64,000 nt of DNA from Nocardia sp. CY41 (lineage in GTDB: Bacteria > Actinomycetota > Actinomycetes > Mycobacteriales > Mycobacteriaceae), in the NCBI RefSeq assembly GCF_009829325.1, contig NZ_VUOS01000002.1, positions 248,001-312,000 on the forward strand, read 5' to 3'. The position numbers were made by a program, and so were the translations under genes. Of the stretch, positions 9,835-19,600 are shown in pieces. Below the pieces are notes generated by a model, which saw only the letters and a list, made by a program, of their open reading frames with translations, had not been told where the DNA came from and did no database searches. Position 1 is the first letter of the stretch; each line of letters begins with the position of its first letter.

Positions 9835-10743
9835 GTGACCGGCCTGCTGTCGTCGGCGGCGAGCGCGGAACAGAAGCGCACGGCGTTCCGGGCCGGTCTG
9901 TCCTCCGGGCGCATCCAGCGACTGCCGGGTGCCTTCGACCCGTTGGTGGCCCGGATGATCCAGGAGATCGGGTTCGAAGGCGTGTACGTCTCGGGCGCGG
10001 CGCTGGCGGCCGAGCTGGCCCTGCCCGACATCGGGCTGACCACCCTCGGCGAAGTGGCCGCCCGCGGGCAGCAGATCGCCCGCACGACGGAGCTTCCGGT
10101 GCTCATCGACGCCGACACCGGCTTCGGGGAGCCGATGAACGCCGCGCGCACCGTGACTGTCCTGGAGGACGCGGGGCTGGCGGGCTGCCACATCGAGGAC
10201 CAGGTCGACCCGAAGCGTTGCGGGCATCTCGACGGCAAGTCCGTGGTGCCGGTCGAGCAGATGGTGCGGCGGTTGCGCGCCGCCGTGTCGGCTCGGCGCG
10301 ACCCGAACTTCGTCGTCTGCGCCCGCACCGACGCCCGCGCGACCGAAGGATTGGCCGCGGCGATCGATCGGGCCAAGGCCTACGCCGACGCCGGTGCGGA
10401 CCTGATCTTCACCGAAGCGCTGGCCGACGCCGGGGAGTTCGCGAGATTCCGTGCTGCCGTGCAGGTTCCGTTGCTGGCGAACATGACCGAGTTCGGCAAG
10501 TCGGAACTGCTGCCCGCGCCTGTGCTCGAAGAGCTCGGCTACAACGCCGTCATCTATCCGGTGACCACCTTGCGACTGGCCATGCACGCCGTGGAGAACG
10601 GGCTGCGCGACATCGACCGCACCGGCACCCAGGCCGCACTGCTCGACCGTATGCAGCACCGGTCCCGCCTCTACGAACTGCTGCGCTATGAGCGCTACAG
10701 CGAATTCGACGCAGGAATATTCACCTTCACCGTGAGCGAGTGA
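9835..10743 (+). CDS. prpB: Methylisocitrate lyase
   Basis: A 302-residue member of the isocitrate lyase/PEP mutase barrel family. The active-site loop 'DPKRCGHLDGK' holds the catalytic cysteine. 'VLIDADTGFGEPMN' and 'CHIEDQVDPK' supply the metal-binding acids. PrpB splits 2-methylisocitrate into pyruvate and succinate, the last step of the methylcitrate cycle. M. tuberculosis lacks a dedicated prpB and uses isocitrate lyase instead, so its presence here points to Nocardia/Rhodococcus-type organisation. GTG 9835 and GTG 9826 are both possible starts and neither has a strong ribosome-binding site. The stop overlaps the prpC start. Confidence 0.95.
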   Translation: MTGLLSSAASAEQKRTAFRAGLSSGRIQRLPGAFDPLVARMIQEIGFEGVYVSGAALAAELALPDIGLTTLGEVAARGQQIARTTELPVLIDADTGFGEPMNAARTVTVLEDAGLAGCHIEDQVDPKRCGHLDGKSVVPVEQMVRRLRAAVSARRDPNFVVCARTDARATEGLAAAIDRAKAYADAGADLIFTEALADAGEFARFRAAVQVPLLANMTEFGKSELLPAPVLEELGYNAVIYPVTTLRLAMHAVENGLRDIDRTGTQAALLDRMQHRSRLYELLRYERYSEFDAGIFTFTVSE

Positions 10744-11873
10744 ACGACATGACCGAGATCAAGAAGGGCTTGGCGGGCGTGGTGGCCGACACCACCGCCG
10801 TCTCGAAGGTGGTACCCGAGACCAACTCCCTGACCTATCGCGGCTACGCGGTGCCGGATCTGGCCCGGCACTGCCGGTTCGAGGAGGTCGCCTACCTGCT
10901 CTGGTACGGCGAACTACCGGACGCCGCGCAACTGGAACTGCTGTGCAGACGCGAGCGCGCCCAGCGCCGGATCGAGCGATCCGTGCTGTCGCTCATCGAA
11001 AAGATGCCCGACTCCTGTCATCCGATGGACGTGGTGCGGACGGTGGTGAGTTATCTGGGAGCCGAGGACCCGGAGGAGGATCTCACCGGCGCTCCCGGCC
11101 TGCGGGTGCTGCAGGCCAAGGCGCTGCGCTTGACCGCGATGCTGCCCACCGTCATCGCGGCCGACATGCGCAGGCGGCGCGGACTGGATTTCGTCGCGCC
11201 GCATCCTCACCTGGGTTTCGCGGAGAACTTCCTGAACATGTGCTTCGGCGCCGTGCCCGATCCCCGGATCGTCGAGGCGTTCGAGGCCTCCTTGATCCTC
11301 TACGCCGAGCACGGTTTCAACGCCTCGACCTTCGCCGCCCGGGTGGTCACCTCGACCCGATCGGACATCTACAGCGCGGTCACGGCCGCGATCGGCGCGC
11401 TGAAAGGCCCGCTGCACGGCGGTGCCAACGAGGCCGTCATGCACGCGCTGCTGGAGATCGGCGAACCGGAACGAGCCCGCGAATGGCTGCGCGCGAAGCT
11501 CGCGGACAAGCAGAAGGTAATGGGGTTCGGGCACCGGGTCTACCAGAACGGCGACTCCAGGGTGCCGACCATGCGGGCACAGTTGGCGCAGGTCGCGGCG
11601 GTGACCGGCGGCGAGCGGTGGCTGCGGGTGTGCGTCGCGCTGGAACGCGCGATGGACGAGGCCACCGGCATCAAGCCGAATCTGGATTTCCCGACCGGCC
11701 CCGCCTACTACCTGATGGGCTTCGACATCGCGATGTTCACGCCGATCTTCGTGATGAGCAGGATCACCGGGTGGACCGCGCACATCATCGAGCAGACGGC
11801 ATCCAACGCGCTGATCCGGCCGTTGTCGGAGTACATCGGCGTCCCGCAACGCGACTTGGCGGTCAGCCGCTGA
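10740..11873 (+). CDS. prpC: 2-methylcitrate synthase
   Basis: A 377-residue citrate-synthase-fold enzyme. The catalytic set is visible: H226 in 'GPLHGGANE', H265 in 'GFGHRVYQNGDSR' and D316 in 'GIKPNLDFPTG'. The short length and the prp neighbourhood mark it as methylcitrate synthase, which condenses propionyl-CoA with oxaloacetate; some such enzymes also make citrate. The GTG at 10740 overlaps the prpB TGA by the GTGA arrangement, which implies translational coupling; ATG 10749 is a possible alternative. Confidence 0.95.
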   Translation: MNDMTEIKKGLAGVVADTTAVSKVVPETNSLTYRGYAVPDLARHCRFEEVAYLLWYGELPDAAQLELLCRRERAQRRIERSVLSLIEKMPDSCHPMDVVRTVVSYLGAEDPEEDLTGAPGLRVLQAKALRLTAMLPTVIAADMRRRRGLDFVAPHPHLGFAENFLNMCFGAVPDPRIVEAFEASLILYAEHGFNASTFAARVVTSTRSDIYSAVTAAIGALKGPLHGGANEAVMHALLEIGEPERAREWLRAKLADKQKVMGFGHRVYQNGDSRVPTMRAQLAQVAAVTGGERWLRVCVALERAMDEATGIKPNLDFPTGPAYYLMGFDIAMFTPIFVMSRITGWTAHIIEQTASNALIRPLSEYIGVPQRDLAVSR

Positions 11874-11969
11874 CCGGAGCGGCCGACGGGCGCACCCCCT
11901 TCCGTGCCGAGCAATTGCTTGGTTGAATTATCCGGTCCGGCGTCCGGCAGCAGGAAGTGAGCAGAACGA

Positions 11970-12341
11970 ATGCCCGATCCCGACGAACTCGTGCGTGCGA
12001 TGTGCCGAAGCTGGTCCGACCCCGATCCGGATCGGATCAGCGCGTACTTCGCCGAGGATGCCGTCTACCACAACATCCCGATGGAACCCATCGTCGGCCG
12101 CACCGCCATCCGCGACTTCATCGCGGGTTTTCTGACCACCTTCGACGCCATCGACTTCGACATCCACCACCAGGTCGCCTCCGGCACGGTGGTGATGAAC
12201 GAGCGCACCGACACCCTCCGCTCCGCAGGCCGCGAGACTCCGCTCCCGGTCATGGGCTTCTTCGAAGTCGCCGACGGCGAGATCGCCGTATGGCGCGATT
12301 ACTTCGACATGGCCGCCATCAACCGGGCCTTCGGCCTGTAG
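11970..12341 (+). CDS. Limonene-1,2-epoxide hydrolase family protein (SnoaL/NTF2-like fold)
   Basis: A 123-residue protein of the small curved-sheet fold. It fits the limonene-1,2-epoxide hydrolase family rather than a generic SnoaL protein because the Asp-Arg-Asp catalytic set can be placed: R79 and D81 in 'MNERTDTL' and D110 in 'VWRDYFDM'. The relative EphG (Rv2740) of M. tuberculosis is a known epoxide hydrolase of this family. Substrate is unknown. It lies 96 bases after prpC on the same strand, and may be a separate unit. Confidence 0.75.
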   Translation: MPDPDELVRAMCRSWSDPDPDRISAYFAEDAVYHNIPMEPIVGRTAIRDFIAGFLTTFDAIDFDIHHQVASGTVVMNERTDTLRSAGRETPLPVMGFFEVADGEIAVWRDYFDMAAINRAFGL

Positions 12342-12452
12342 CGACGTCGGAAAATTCCTTCCCCTGCTCGGAACCGAATCAGTGGTGGGTGCGTCGAAAG
12401 TAGGCAAGAGGGAAAGACGGTGTCGTGGTCGACTTGTGAGGAGGGGTAGCCG

Positions 12453-12602
12453 ATGGAGCGTTGTTCCGGGTGTCATACGGCATGGCGGCGGGGGATGCGG
12501 GCGCGGGCGCGGGAGTTGCCGGTGACGCGGCGGGAGGAACCGTGTGATCGGTACACCTTACGGCGGCGGCAGCCCCCGCGACCGGAGCCGGAATCCGATT
12601 GA
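12453..12602 (+). CDS. Possible 49-residue CxxC small protein
   Basis: ATG 12453 follows a strong purine-rich ribosome-binding site, GAGGAGGGG (about 12438-12445). The frame encodes 49 residues beginning 'MERCSGCHTAWRRGM' and then an arginine-rich tail with one more cysteine. The CxxC could bind zinc or be a redox pair. It is too short for a family assignment. It sits between the epoxide-hydrolase-like gene and the metE terminator and converges on metE. The ribosome-binding site and spacing are the only positive evidence. Confidence 0.35.
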   Translation: MERCSGCHTAWRRGMRARARELPVTRREEPCDRYTLRRRQPPRPEPESD

Positions 12603-12617
12603 CGGCGTAGTCGATTC

Positions 12618-12648
12618 GGTGCCCCCTTCGACAGGCGAAGGGGGCACC
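12618..12648 (-). terminator. metE terminator hairpin
   Basis: GGTGCCCCCTTCG (12618-12630) pairs perfectly with CGAAGGGGGCACC (12636-12648) around a 5-base loop: a 13-bp stem 22 bases past the metE stop. It may act in both directions for the convergent small ORF. Confidence 0.8.
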
Positions 12649-12670
12649 GATCATCGATCGGCGGTCGAAC

Positions 12671-14938
12671 TCACCGTACCGCCGCCGCGGCGGCGACCAT
12701 GTTGCGCAGGGAGGCTTCCACCTCGGTGCGTCCCCTGGTCTTCAGCCCGCAGTCGGGATTCACCCACAGCCGTTCGGCCGGAACGGCTTTCAGCGCCGCC
12801 CGCAACGATGTGGTGATCTCCTCCACGCTGGGCACCCGCGGCGAGTGGATGTCGTACACACCGGGGCCGACCCCCAGGTCGAATCCCGCGGCGTTCAGGT
12901 CGTCGAGCACCTCCATACGGGACCGCGCCGCCTCGATGGACGTGACATCGGCGTCCAGCCCGGCGATCGCTTCGATCACCTCGCCGAATTCCGAGTAGCA
13001 CAGGTGCGTGTGGATCTGCGTCGCATCGGACACCCCGGAGGTCGCGAGCCGGAACGACTGCACTGACCACTCCAGATACCCGGGCTGGTCGGCCGCGCGC
13101 AGTGGGAGCAGTTCGCGCAAGGCCGGCTCGTCGACCTGGATGATCCGGATGCCCGCCGACTCCAGGTCCACGGTCTCGTCCCGGATGGCCAGCGCCACCT
13201 GGCGGGCCGACTCGCCCAACGGCTGGTCGTCGCGCACGAACGACCACGCCAGAATGGTCACCGGCCCGGTCAGCATGCCCTTCACCGGCTTGTCGGTGAG
13301 CGACTGCGCGTACTCGATCCAGTCGACGGTCATCGGCTTCCGCCGCGCGACGTCTCCGAACAGGATCGGCGGCCGCACGCAGCGTGTCCCGTAGGACTGC
13401 ACCCACCCGTGCTCGGTCGCCGCGAACCCGTCGAGATGCTCGGCGAAGTACTGCACCATGTCGTTGCGTTCCGGCTCGCCGTGCACCAGCACATCCAGCC
13501 CCAGTGCTTCCTGCAGCGTGATGACCTCCGCGATCTCGGCGCGCATCCGGCGCACGTACTCCGCCTGGTCGATCTCGCCCTTGCGCAGCGCGGCGCGCGC
13601 CAGCCGGATGGCCGAGGTCTGCGGGTAGGAACCGATCGTCGTGGTCGGCAGTGCAGGCAGCCGCAAACGGTCCCGTTGCAGTTCCCGCCGTTGTTCGGCG
13701 GGCGCGCGGCGGGCGGCGTCCGGCCCGAGCGCCGCCAGCCGCGCGCGCACTCCCGGATCGTTCAGCCGCGGATCCGACGTCCGCGACGCCAGCGCCTCGC
13801 GGACCGCGGCCAATTCGGCGTCGATCGCCTCCGCGCCCTCGCTCAGGCCGGTCGCGAGCAGCCGGATCTCGGTCACTTTCTCGGCGCCGAACGCCAGCCA
13901 GGACCGCAGACGCTCGTCCAACCCGGTCTCCCCGGCCAGCGTGTACGGCACGTGCAGCAACGAGCACGAGCTCGAAACCGCCACGTGCCCGGCGGATCCC
14001 AGTAACGAACCGAGCGTGGCCACGGCTCGGTCGAGATCGGTGCGCCAAACGTTGCGCCCGTCCACGACACCGGCGACGACCAGCTTGCCGGTCAGCGCCG
14101 GCACGGCCGCCACCGCGGCGATGTCGACGCCGGAGGTGAAGTCGAGGGCTACTCCTTCTATCCCGGTGCGGGCCAGCGCCCCGAGAGCGGCGTCCGGCTG
14201 TCCGAAGTAGGTCGCGACGAGGATCGCCGGGCGCTCGGTGGCGTCGGCGAGTTCCTCGTAGGTGACCTGCAGCAGGTCGATTTCCTCTGCGGTGAGGTCG
14301 GTGACCAGCACCGGCTCATCGATCTGCACCCACTCGGCGCCGGTGACGGCGAGCCTGCGCAGCAGTTCCCGGTAGAGCGGCAGCAGTTCGATCAGCCGGG
14401 CGAGTGCCTGGCCGCCGGTCGCCTTCGCCAGCTTCAGGAAGGTGAGCGGGCCGATCACCACCGGCCGCGCGGGCACACCCAGCTCGAGCGCCTCCTGCAG
14501 TTCCGTCAGCAGCTTCTCCGGATGCAGCGAGAACGCGGTCTCCGGGCCGATTTCCGGCACCAGGTAGTGGTAGTTGGTGTCGAACCACTTGGTCATCTCC
14601 AAGGGCTCGACCGTGTCGGTGCCACGGGCGGCGGCGAAATACCGGTCCAGCGGATCCGTGATCCCGGCGACCCGGGGCGGCAGCGCGCCCAGCAGCTCGG
14701 CGGTGTCGAGCATGTGGTCGTAGTAGGAAAACGTGCCGACGGGGATCGAGTCCAAGCCCGCGGCGCGCAGTTCGGCGAACTGGGCCTGCCGCAGCTCGCG
14801 CGCCGCGGCGTGCAACCGGCCCGCGTCGCGCTTGCCCGCCCAATAGGCTTCGGTAGCCCGCTTCAGTTCGCGTCGTGGCCCCACTCGTGGAAGCCCGAGA
14901 ACCGTCGCGGTGAACGGCTTCTGCTGTGCAACAGTCAC
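12671..14938 (-). CDS. metE: Cobalamin-independent methionine synthase
   Basis: A 755-residue protein of normal MetE length with two related barrels. The N-terminal barrel starts '[19 protein letters not shown]'. The C-terminal barrel carries the zinc ligands in 'HTHLCYSEF' and '[10 protein letters not shown]' and the 'SYPQT' segment. It transfers a methyl group from 5-methyltetrahydrofolate polyglutamate to homocysteine. The GTG start at 14938 follows GGAGAAACATC, a good ribosome-binding site. A cobalamin riboswitch lies in the leader, which implies that metE is shut off when vitamin B12 is available and that a B12-dependent MetH exists elsewhere in the genome. Confidence 0.97.
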   Translation of the reverse strand: MTVAQQKPFTATVLGLPRVGPRRELKRATEAYWAGKRDAGRLHAAARELRQAQFAELRAAGLDSIPVGTFSYYDHMLDTAELLGALPPRVAGITDPLDRYFAAARGTDTVEPLEMTKWFDTNYHYLVPEIGPETAFSLHPEKLLTELQEALELGVPARPVVIGPLTFLKLAKATGGQALARLIELLPLYRELLRRLAVTGAEWVQIDEPVLVTDLTAEEIDLLQVTYEELADATERPAILVATYFGQPDAALGALARTGIEGVALDFTSGVDIAAVAAVPALTGKLVVAGVVDGRNVWRTDLDRAVATLGSLLGSAGHVAVSSSCSLLHVPYTLAGETGLDERLRSWLAFGAEKVTEIRLLATGLSEGAEAIDAELAAVREALASRTSDPRLNDPGVRARLAALGPDAARRAPAEQRRELQRDRLRLPALPTTTIGSYPQTSAIRLARAALRKGEIDQAEYVRRMRAEIAEVITLQEALGLDVLVHGEPERNDMVQYFAEHLDGFAATEHGWVQSYGTRCVRPPILFGDVARRKPMTVDWIEYAQSLTDKPVKGMLTGPVTILAWSFVRDDQPLGESARQVALAIRDETVDLESAGIRIIQVDEPALRELLPLRAADQPGYLEWSVQSFRLATSGVSDATQIHTHLCYSEFGEVIEAIAGLDADVTSIEAARSRMEVLDDLNAAGFDLGVGPGVYDIHSPRVPSVEEITTSLRAALKAVPAERLWVNPDCGLKTRGRTEVEASLRNMVAAAAAVR

Positions 14939-15103
14939 GATGTTTCTCCATTGCTGAGGACGAAAGCCATCGCCTTACGGGCAGGCGGAGAACCTGATGA
15001 CATGCCGGTGAATGTTCCCGGCCGAGGAGCCCGACACGTCAGCTGGTGATCCGCGCGCCCAATCCACGAGGCGGTGGCCGCCGGGTACGGCGTACTCGGC
15101 ACG

Positions 15104-15383
15104 GCTGGCAGGTCTTCGGACTCGCGGGCACCGGCCGTGCGGGCCGGCGTACGCCGGAGTGCTCCCGATGGCCGACCTACTGGCCGTCGCTTCCCGAGTC
15201 GCGGAGCCTTCCGGCCCGGTGAACTCAGTGCCTGGTGACGGCGGTCGTTCCTGCATACCGCTGCGGGACAGTCCCGGATTCCCACCGGGTTCCCTCTCAC
15301 CCGCCGTGACGTCGCCGCACGGGCGGGCTCGACTCCGTGGCGCGACGTCGGGGCTCCATCTCGTCGCGCTGCGGTGAACCAGC
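15104..15383 (-). ncRNA. Cobalamin (B12) riboswitch of metE
   Basis: Read on the minus strand, this leader has the conserved parts of the AdoCbl class in order. The P1 arm is GCTGG (15383-15379), pairing with CCAGC (15108-15104). Then come GAGGGAACCCGGTG near 15297-15284, 'GGGACTGTCCCGCA' near 15275-15262, GAAGCGACGGCCAGTAGG (15193-15176), and the B12 box AGTCCGAAGACCTGCC (15122-15107). About 75 bases lie between the 5' P1 arm and the GGGAA core, more than usual. The remaining 165 bases up to the metE GTG form the expression platform. Confidence 0.93.
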
Positions 15384-15583
15384 TGCCTCCTCAGCATAGG
15401 ACGCGATGGGGCGAGCGCGTCGAACCGGACCCGGTCGCGCGGCGGCGCACCGGTTGCCGGCGCGCCGCATTTGTGTCGGCACGGTGAACGCAACTTCGCA
15501 ACGGTGCTAGTCGGCTTTGTGAAAAACTTCGCGAAGGGGGATTCCGTGTCGGTGCGGTTCACGCAGCCGGGTACCTTAGGTCA
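15384..15583 (+). promoter_or_regulatory. metE/pyc divergent promoter region; TACCTT -10 for pyc
   Basis: This gap carries the metE riboswitch promoter (minus strand) and the pyc promoter. On the plus strand TACCTT at 15572-15577 fits the TANNNT -10 consensus and lies 7 bases before the pyc ATG. There is no ribosome-binding site ahead of the ATG, so a leaderless pyc transcript is likely. Confidence 0.5.
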
Positions 15584-18500
15584 ATGTTCTCGAAAGTCTT
15601 GGTTGCCAACCGTGGCGAGATCGCCATCCGAGCCTTCCGCGCGGCTTACGAACTCGGCATCGGGACGGTCGCCGTGTTCCCGTACGAGGACCGCAATTCG
15701 GTCCATCGGTTGAAGGCGGCGGAGTCGTATCAGATCGGCGAGCCCGGCCATCCGGTGCGGGCCTACCTGTCGATCGAGGCGATCATCGAGGCGGCCAAGT
15801 CCGCGGGCGCCGACGCCATCTATCCCGGGTACGGATTCCTGTCGGAGAACCCGGATCTGGCGGCGGCATGCGCCCGGGAGGGCATCACCTTCATCGGCCC
15901 GTCGGCCGAGGTGCTCGAACTGGCGGGTAACAAGGCGCGCGCCATCGAGGCGGCCAGGGCGGCCGGTCTGCCGGTGTTGCGTTCGAGCGCACCGTCGTCG
16001 GACGTGGAGGAGCTGCTGGCCGCGGCGAACGAGCTGGAATACCCGATCTTCGTCAAGGCCGTCGCCGGCGGCGGCGGGCGCGGGATGCGCCGGGTCGCCG
16101 CGCCCGAGCAGCTGCGCGAGTCGATCGAGGCGGCTTCCCGGGAGGCGGAGTCTGCGTTCGGCGACCCGACGGTGTTCCTGGAGCAGGCGGTGGTGAATCC
16201 CCGTCACATCGAGGTGCAGATCCTGGCCGACCAGCAGGGGAATGTGATGCACCTGTTCGAGCGGGACTGCTCGCTACAGCGCAGGCACCAGAAGGTGATC
16301 GAGCTGGCGCCCGCGCCGAATCTGGACCCCGCCCTGCGCGAGCGGATCTGCGCCGACGCGGTGGCCTTCGCCCGGCAGATCGGCTACTCGTGCGCGGGCA
16401 CCGTGGAGTTCCTGCTGGACGAGCGCGGCAACCACGTCTTCATCGAGATGAACCCGCGCATCCAGGTGGAACACACGGTGACCGAGGAGATCACCGACGT
16501 CGACCTGGTCCAGTCACAGCTGCGCATCGCCGCGGGGGAGACGCTCGAGCAGCTGGGTCTGAGCCAGGACGCCGTGACCATCCGGGGTGCGGCATTGCAG
16601 TGCCGGATCACCACCGAGGACCCGGCGAACGGGTTCCGTCCGGACACCGGCCGGATCACCGCCTACCGCACACCCGGCGGCGCGGGCATCCGCCTGGACG
16701 GTGGGGCCAACCTGGGCGCCGAGATCGGAGCCTACTTCGACTCCATGCTGGTCAAGCTCACCTGCCGGGGCCGCGACTTCGGTGCGGCGGTGGCGCGGGC
16801 GAGCCGGGCGCTGGCGGAGTTCCGGATCCGTGGTGTGGCCACCAACATTCCCTTCCTGCTGGCGGTGCTGGACGATCCCGACTTCAAGGCGGGCCGGGTC
16901 ACCACCTCGTTCATCGACGAGCGCCCGCAGCTGCTGACGCTGCGGCAGTCCGCCGACCGCGGCACCAAGATCCTCGACTATCTGGCCGACGTCACCGTGA
17001 ACAAGCCGCACGGTGAGCGGCCGACCACGGTGTACCCGCACGACAAACTGCCCGCGATCGATCCGAGCGTGCCGCCGCCGGACGGCTCCCGGCAGCGGCT
17101 GCTGCGGCTGGGACCGGAAGGCTTCGCGCGGGCGTTGCGCGAGCAGAAGGCGGTCGGCGTCACCGACACCACCTTCCGTGACGCGCATCAGTCGCTGCTG
17201 GCCACCCGCGTGCGCACCAACGGCCTGCTCGGGGTGGCGGGGCATGTGGCGCGGTTGACGCCGGAGCTGTTGTCGGTGGAGTGCTGGGGCGGCGCGACTT
17301 ATGACGTGGGCTTGCGGTTCCTCTACGAGGACCCGTGGGAGCGGCTGGCGGCGTTGCGGGAGGCGATCCCGAATATCTGCCTGCAGATGCTGCTGCGCGG
17401 CCGCAACACCGTCGGCTACACCCCGTATCCGGAGGCGGTGACCCGCGCGTTCGTCTCCGAGGCGACCGCGACGGGCATCGATATCTTCCGGATCTTCGAC
17501 GCGCTCAACAACGTCGACCAGATGCGCCCGGCCATCGACGCGGTCCGCGAGACCGGGACCGCGATCGCGGAGGTCGCGATCAGCTACACCGGGGATCTGT
17601 CGAATCCGGACGAGTCGCTCTACACCCTGGACTACTACCTGAAGCTGGCCGAGCAGATCGTCGACGCGGGCGCGCACGTGCTGGCGATCAAGGACATGGC
17701 AGGCCTGCTGCGCGCCCCGGCCGCGACCACGCTGGTCACGGCGTTGCGCAGCAATTTCGACCTGCCGGTGCACGTGCACACCCACGACACCCCGGGCGGG
17801 CAGCTGGCCACCTATCTGGCCGCGTGGCAGGCCGGCGCCGACGCCGTCGACGGCGCCAGTGCCGCGATGGCAGGCACCACCAGCCAGCCCGCGCTCTCGG
17901 CGATCGTCGCCGCGGCCGCTCACAGTGAATACGACACCGGGTTGAACCTGCAGGCGGTGTGCGACCTGGAGCCGTACTGGGAGGCGTTGCGGAAGGTCTA
18001 CGCGCCGTTCGAGTCCGGGTTGCCCGCGCCCACCGGACGCGTCTACACCCACGAGATCCCCGGCGGTCAGTTGTCGAACCTGCGCCAGCAGGCGATCGCG
18101 CTCGGGTTGGGCGACCGGTTCGAGGAGGTGGAGGCGAAATACGCCGCCGCCGACCGGCTGCTCGGGCGTCTGGTGAAGGTCACACCGTCCTCGAAGGTCG
18201 TCGGTGACCTGGCGCTGGCGCTGGTCGGCACCGGTGTCGAGGTGGAGGACTTCGCCGCCGATCCGGGCCGCTACGACATCCCGGATTCGGTGATCGGGTT
18301 CCTGCGCGGCGAACTCGGCACACCCGCAGGCGGCTGGCCCGAACCGTTCCGCAGCAAAGCGCTGGCCGGGCGCAGCGCGGCCAAGCCGGAGACACCGTTG
18401 ACGCCCGCGGACGAAAAGGGCCTGGCGGGCAGCTCCGAGGAGCGGCGGGCGACGTTGAACCGGCTGCTGTTCCCCGGTCCCACCGCCGAATTCCTCGCCC

Positions 18501-18988
18501 ACCGCGAGAAGTACGGCGACACTTCCGGGCTGTCGGCCAACCAGTTCTTCTACGGTTTGCGCCGTGGCGAGGAACACCGGGTGCAACTGGAGAAGGGCGT
18601 CACGCTGCTCATCGGCCTGGAAGCCATCTCCGAACCCGACGAGCGCGGCATGCGCACGGTGATGTGCATCCTCAACGGACAGCTGCGGCCGGTGTCGGTG
18701 CGCGACCGCTCGATCGCCAGCGAGATCCCGGCCGCGGAGAAAGCCGACAAGGCCAACCCCGGCCATGTCGCGGCGCCGTTCGCCGGTGTCGTCACTCTCG
18801 CGGTGTCCGAAGGCGATTCGGTCGCGGCGGGCGACACCATCGGCACCATCGAGGCGATGAAGATGGAAGCCGCGATCACCGCGCCACGGGCGGGCACCGT
18901 CGGCCGCGTCGCCATCGGCGCCGTGCAACAGGTCGAAGGCGGCGACCTGCTCATCGAGCTGACGGTCCGGGAGTCGTCCGCCGGATGA
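15584..18988 (+). CDS. pyc: Pyruvate carboxylase
   Basis: A 1134-residue single-chain pyruvate carboxylase. The biotin carboxylase domain (about 1-450) starts 'KVLVANRGEIAIRAFRAA' and has the ATP-grasp loop 'KAVAGGGGRGMRRV' and 'FIEMNPRIQVEHTVTE'. The carboxyltransferase domain (about 520-800) has 'TDTTFRDAHQSLLATR' and 'VHVHTHDTPGGQ'. The C-terminal biotinyl domain has 'IEAMKMEAAI' with the biotinylated lysine K1093. It carboxylates pyruvate to oxaloacetate, the anaplerotic step that would also supply prpC with substrate. Its stop overlaps the rsmD start, so the two are coupled. Confidence 0.98.
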   Translation: MFSKVLVANRGEIAIRAFRAAYELGIGTVAVFPYEDRNSVHRLKAAESYQIGEPGHPVRAYLSIEAIIEAAKSAGADAIYPGYGFLSENPDLAAACAREGITFIGPSAEVLELAGNKARAIEAARAAGLPVLRSSAPSSDVEELLAAANELEYPIFVKAVAGGGGRGMRRVAAPEQLRESIEAASREAESAFGDPTVFLEQAVVNPRHIEVQILADQQGNVMHLFERDCSLQRRHQKVIELAPAPNLDPALRERICADAVAFARQIGYSCAGTVEFLLDERGNHVFIEMNPRIQVEHTVTEEITDVDLVQSQLRIAAGETLEQLGLSQDAVTIRGAALQCRITTEDPANGFRPDTGRITAYRTPGGAGIRLDGGANLGAEIGAYFDSMLVKLTCRGRDFGAAVARASRALAEFRIRGVATNIPFLLAVLDDPDFKAGRVTTSFIDERPQLLTLRQSADRGTKILDYLADVTVNKPHGERPTTVYPHDKLPAIDPSVPPPDGSRQRLLRLGPEGFARALREQKAVGVTDTTFRDAHQSLLATRVRTNGLLGVAGHVARLTPELLSVECWGGATYDVGLRFLYEDPWERLAALREAIPNICLQMLLRGRNTVGYTPYPEAVTRAFVSEATATGIDIFRIFDALNNVDQMRPAIDAVRETGTAIAEVAISYTGDLSNPDESLYTLDYYLKLAEQIVDAGAHVLAIKDMAGLLRAPAATTLVTALRSNFDLPVHVHTHDTPGGQLATYLAAWQAGADAVDGASAAMAGTTSQPALSAIVAAAAHSEYDTGLNLQAVCDLEPYWEALRKVYAPFESGLPAPTGRVYTHEIPGGQLSNLRQQAIALGLGDRFEEVEAKYAAADRLLGRLVKVTPSSKVVGDLALALVGTGVEVEDFAADPGRYDIPDSVIGFLRGELGTPAGGWPEPFRSKALAGRSAAKPETPLTPADEKGLAGSSEERRATLNRLLFPGPTAEFLAHREKYGDTSGLSANQFFYGLRRGEEHRVQLEKGVTLLIGLEAISEPDERGMRTVMCILNGQLRPVSVRDRSIASEIPAAEKADKANPGHVAAPFAGVVTLAVSEGDSVAAGDTIGTIEAMKMEAAITAPRAGTVGRVAIGAVQQVEGGDLLIELTVRESSAG

Positions 18989-19548
18989 CGCGGATCGTCG
19001 CGGGGACGGCGGGCGGGCGGCGACTCCGGGTGCCGCCCGCCGGCACCCGGCCGACCTCCGACCGGGTACGGGAGGCGCTGTTCAGCGCCTTGGACGCCAG
19101 GCTGGACTTCGCGGGCACGCGGGTGCTGGACCTGTACGCGGGTTCCGGCGCGCTCGGGCTGGAAGCGCTGTCGCGCGGCGCGCAGCACGCGCTGCTGGTC
19201 GAGTCCGACCGCAAGGCGGCGGCGGTGGTCCGCGGCAATATCGCCGAGCTGGGGTTGCCCGGCGCGGAATTGCGCGTCGGGACCGTGGCCAGTGTGCTGC
19301 AACTGGGCGGGGCGGGCGTTTTCGACGTGGTGTTCTCCGACCCGCCTTACGCGGTGGACAACGCGGCGGTGCTCGCCGACCTGCGGTCGCTGACCGAGCG
19401 CGGCTGGCTGCGTCCCGGCGCGTTCGTCGTGCTGGAGCGTTCGGCGCGGTCGCCCGAAACGGCTTGGCCCGCAGGCTTCGTCCCGGCCAAGTCGCGCCGA
19501 TACGGCGAAACCCGCATCGATCTGGCGGAGTACGAGCCGGAAGCCTAG
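18985..19548 (+). CDS. rsmD: 16S rRNA (guanine966-N2)-methyltransferase
   Basis: A 187-residue Rossmann methyltransferase. It begins with the family signature 'RIVAGTAGGRRLRVPP' and 'RPTSDRVREALFSAL'. Motif I 'VLDLYAGSGALGLE' (47-60) binds S-adenosylmethionine and 'DPPY' (119-122) is the catalytic motif IV. It methylates G966 of 16S rRNA in the 30S subunit. The ATG at 18985 overlaps the pyc TGA (ATGA). The following gene is coaD, the usual partner. Confidence 0.96.
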   Translation: MTRIVAGTAGGRRLRVPPAGTRPTSDRVREALFSALDARLDFAGTRVLDLYAGSGALGLEALSRGAQHALLVESDRKAAAVVRGNIAELGLPGAELRVGTVASVLQLGGAGVFDVVFSDPPYAVDNAAVLADLRSLTERGWLRPGAFVVLERSARSPETAWPAGFVPAKSRRYGETRIDLAEYEPEA

Positions 19549-19600
19549 ACGCGGACCGGCCACTCGCGCCCGGCCGGGTATGTCCTGCTAGCGTCGCCTC

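Noticed and set aside
9635..9838. 67-codon frame between prpD and prpB
   Set aside because: The TGATG overlap is attractive, but composition and third-position bias do not look coding and the product matches nothing; kept only as a doubtful region.
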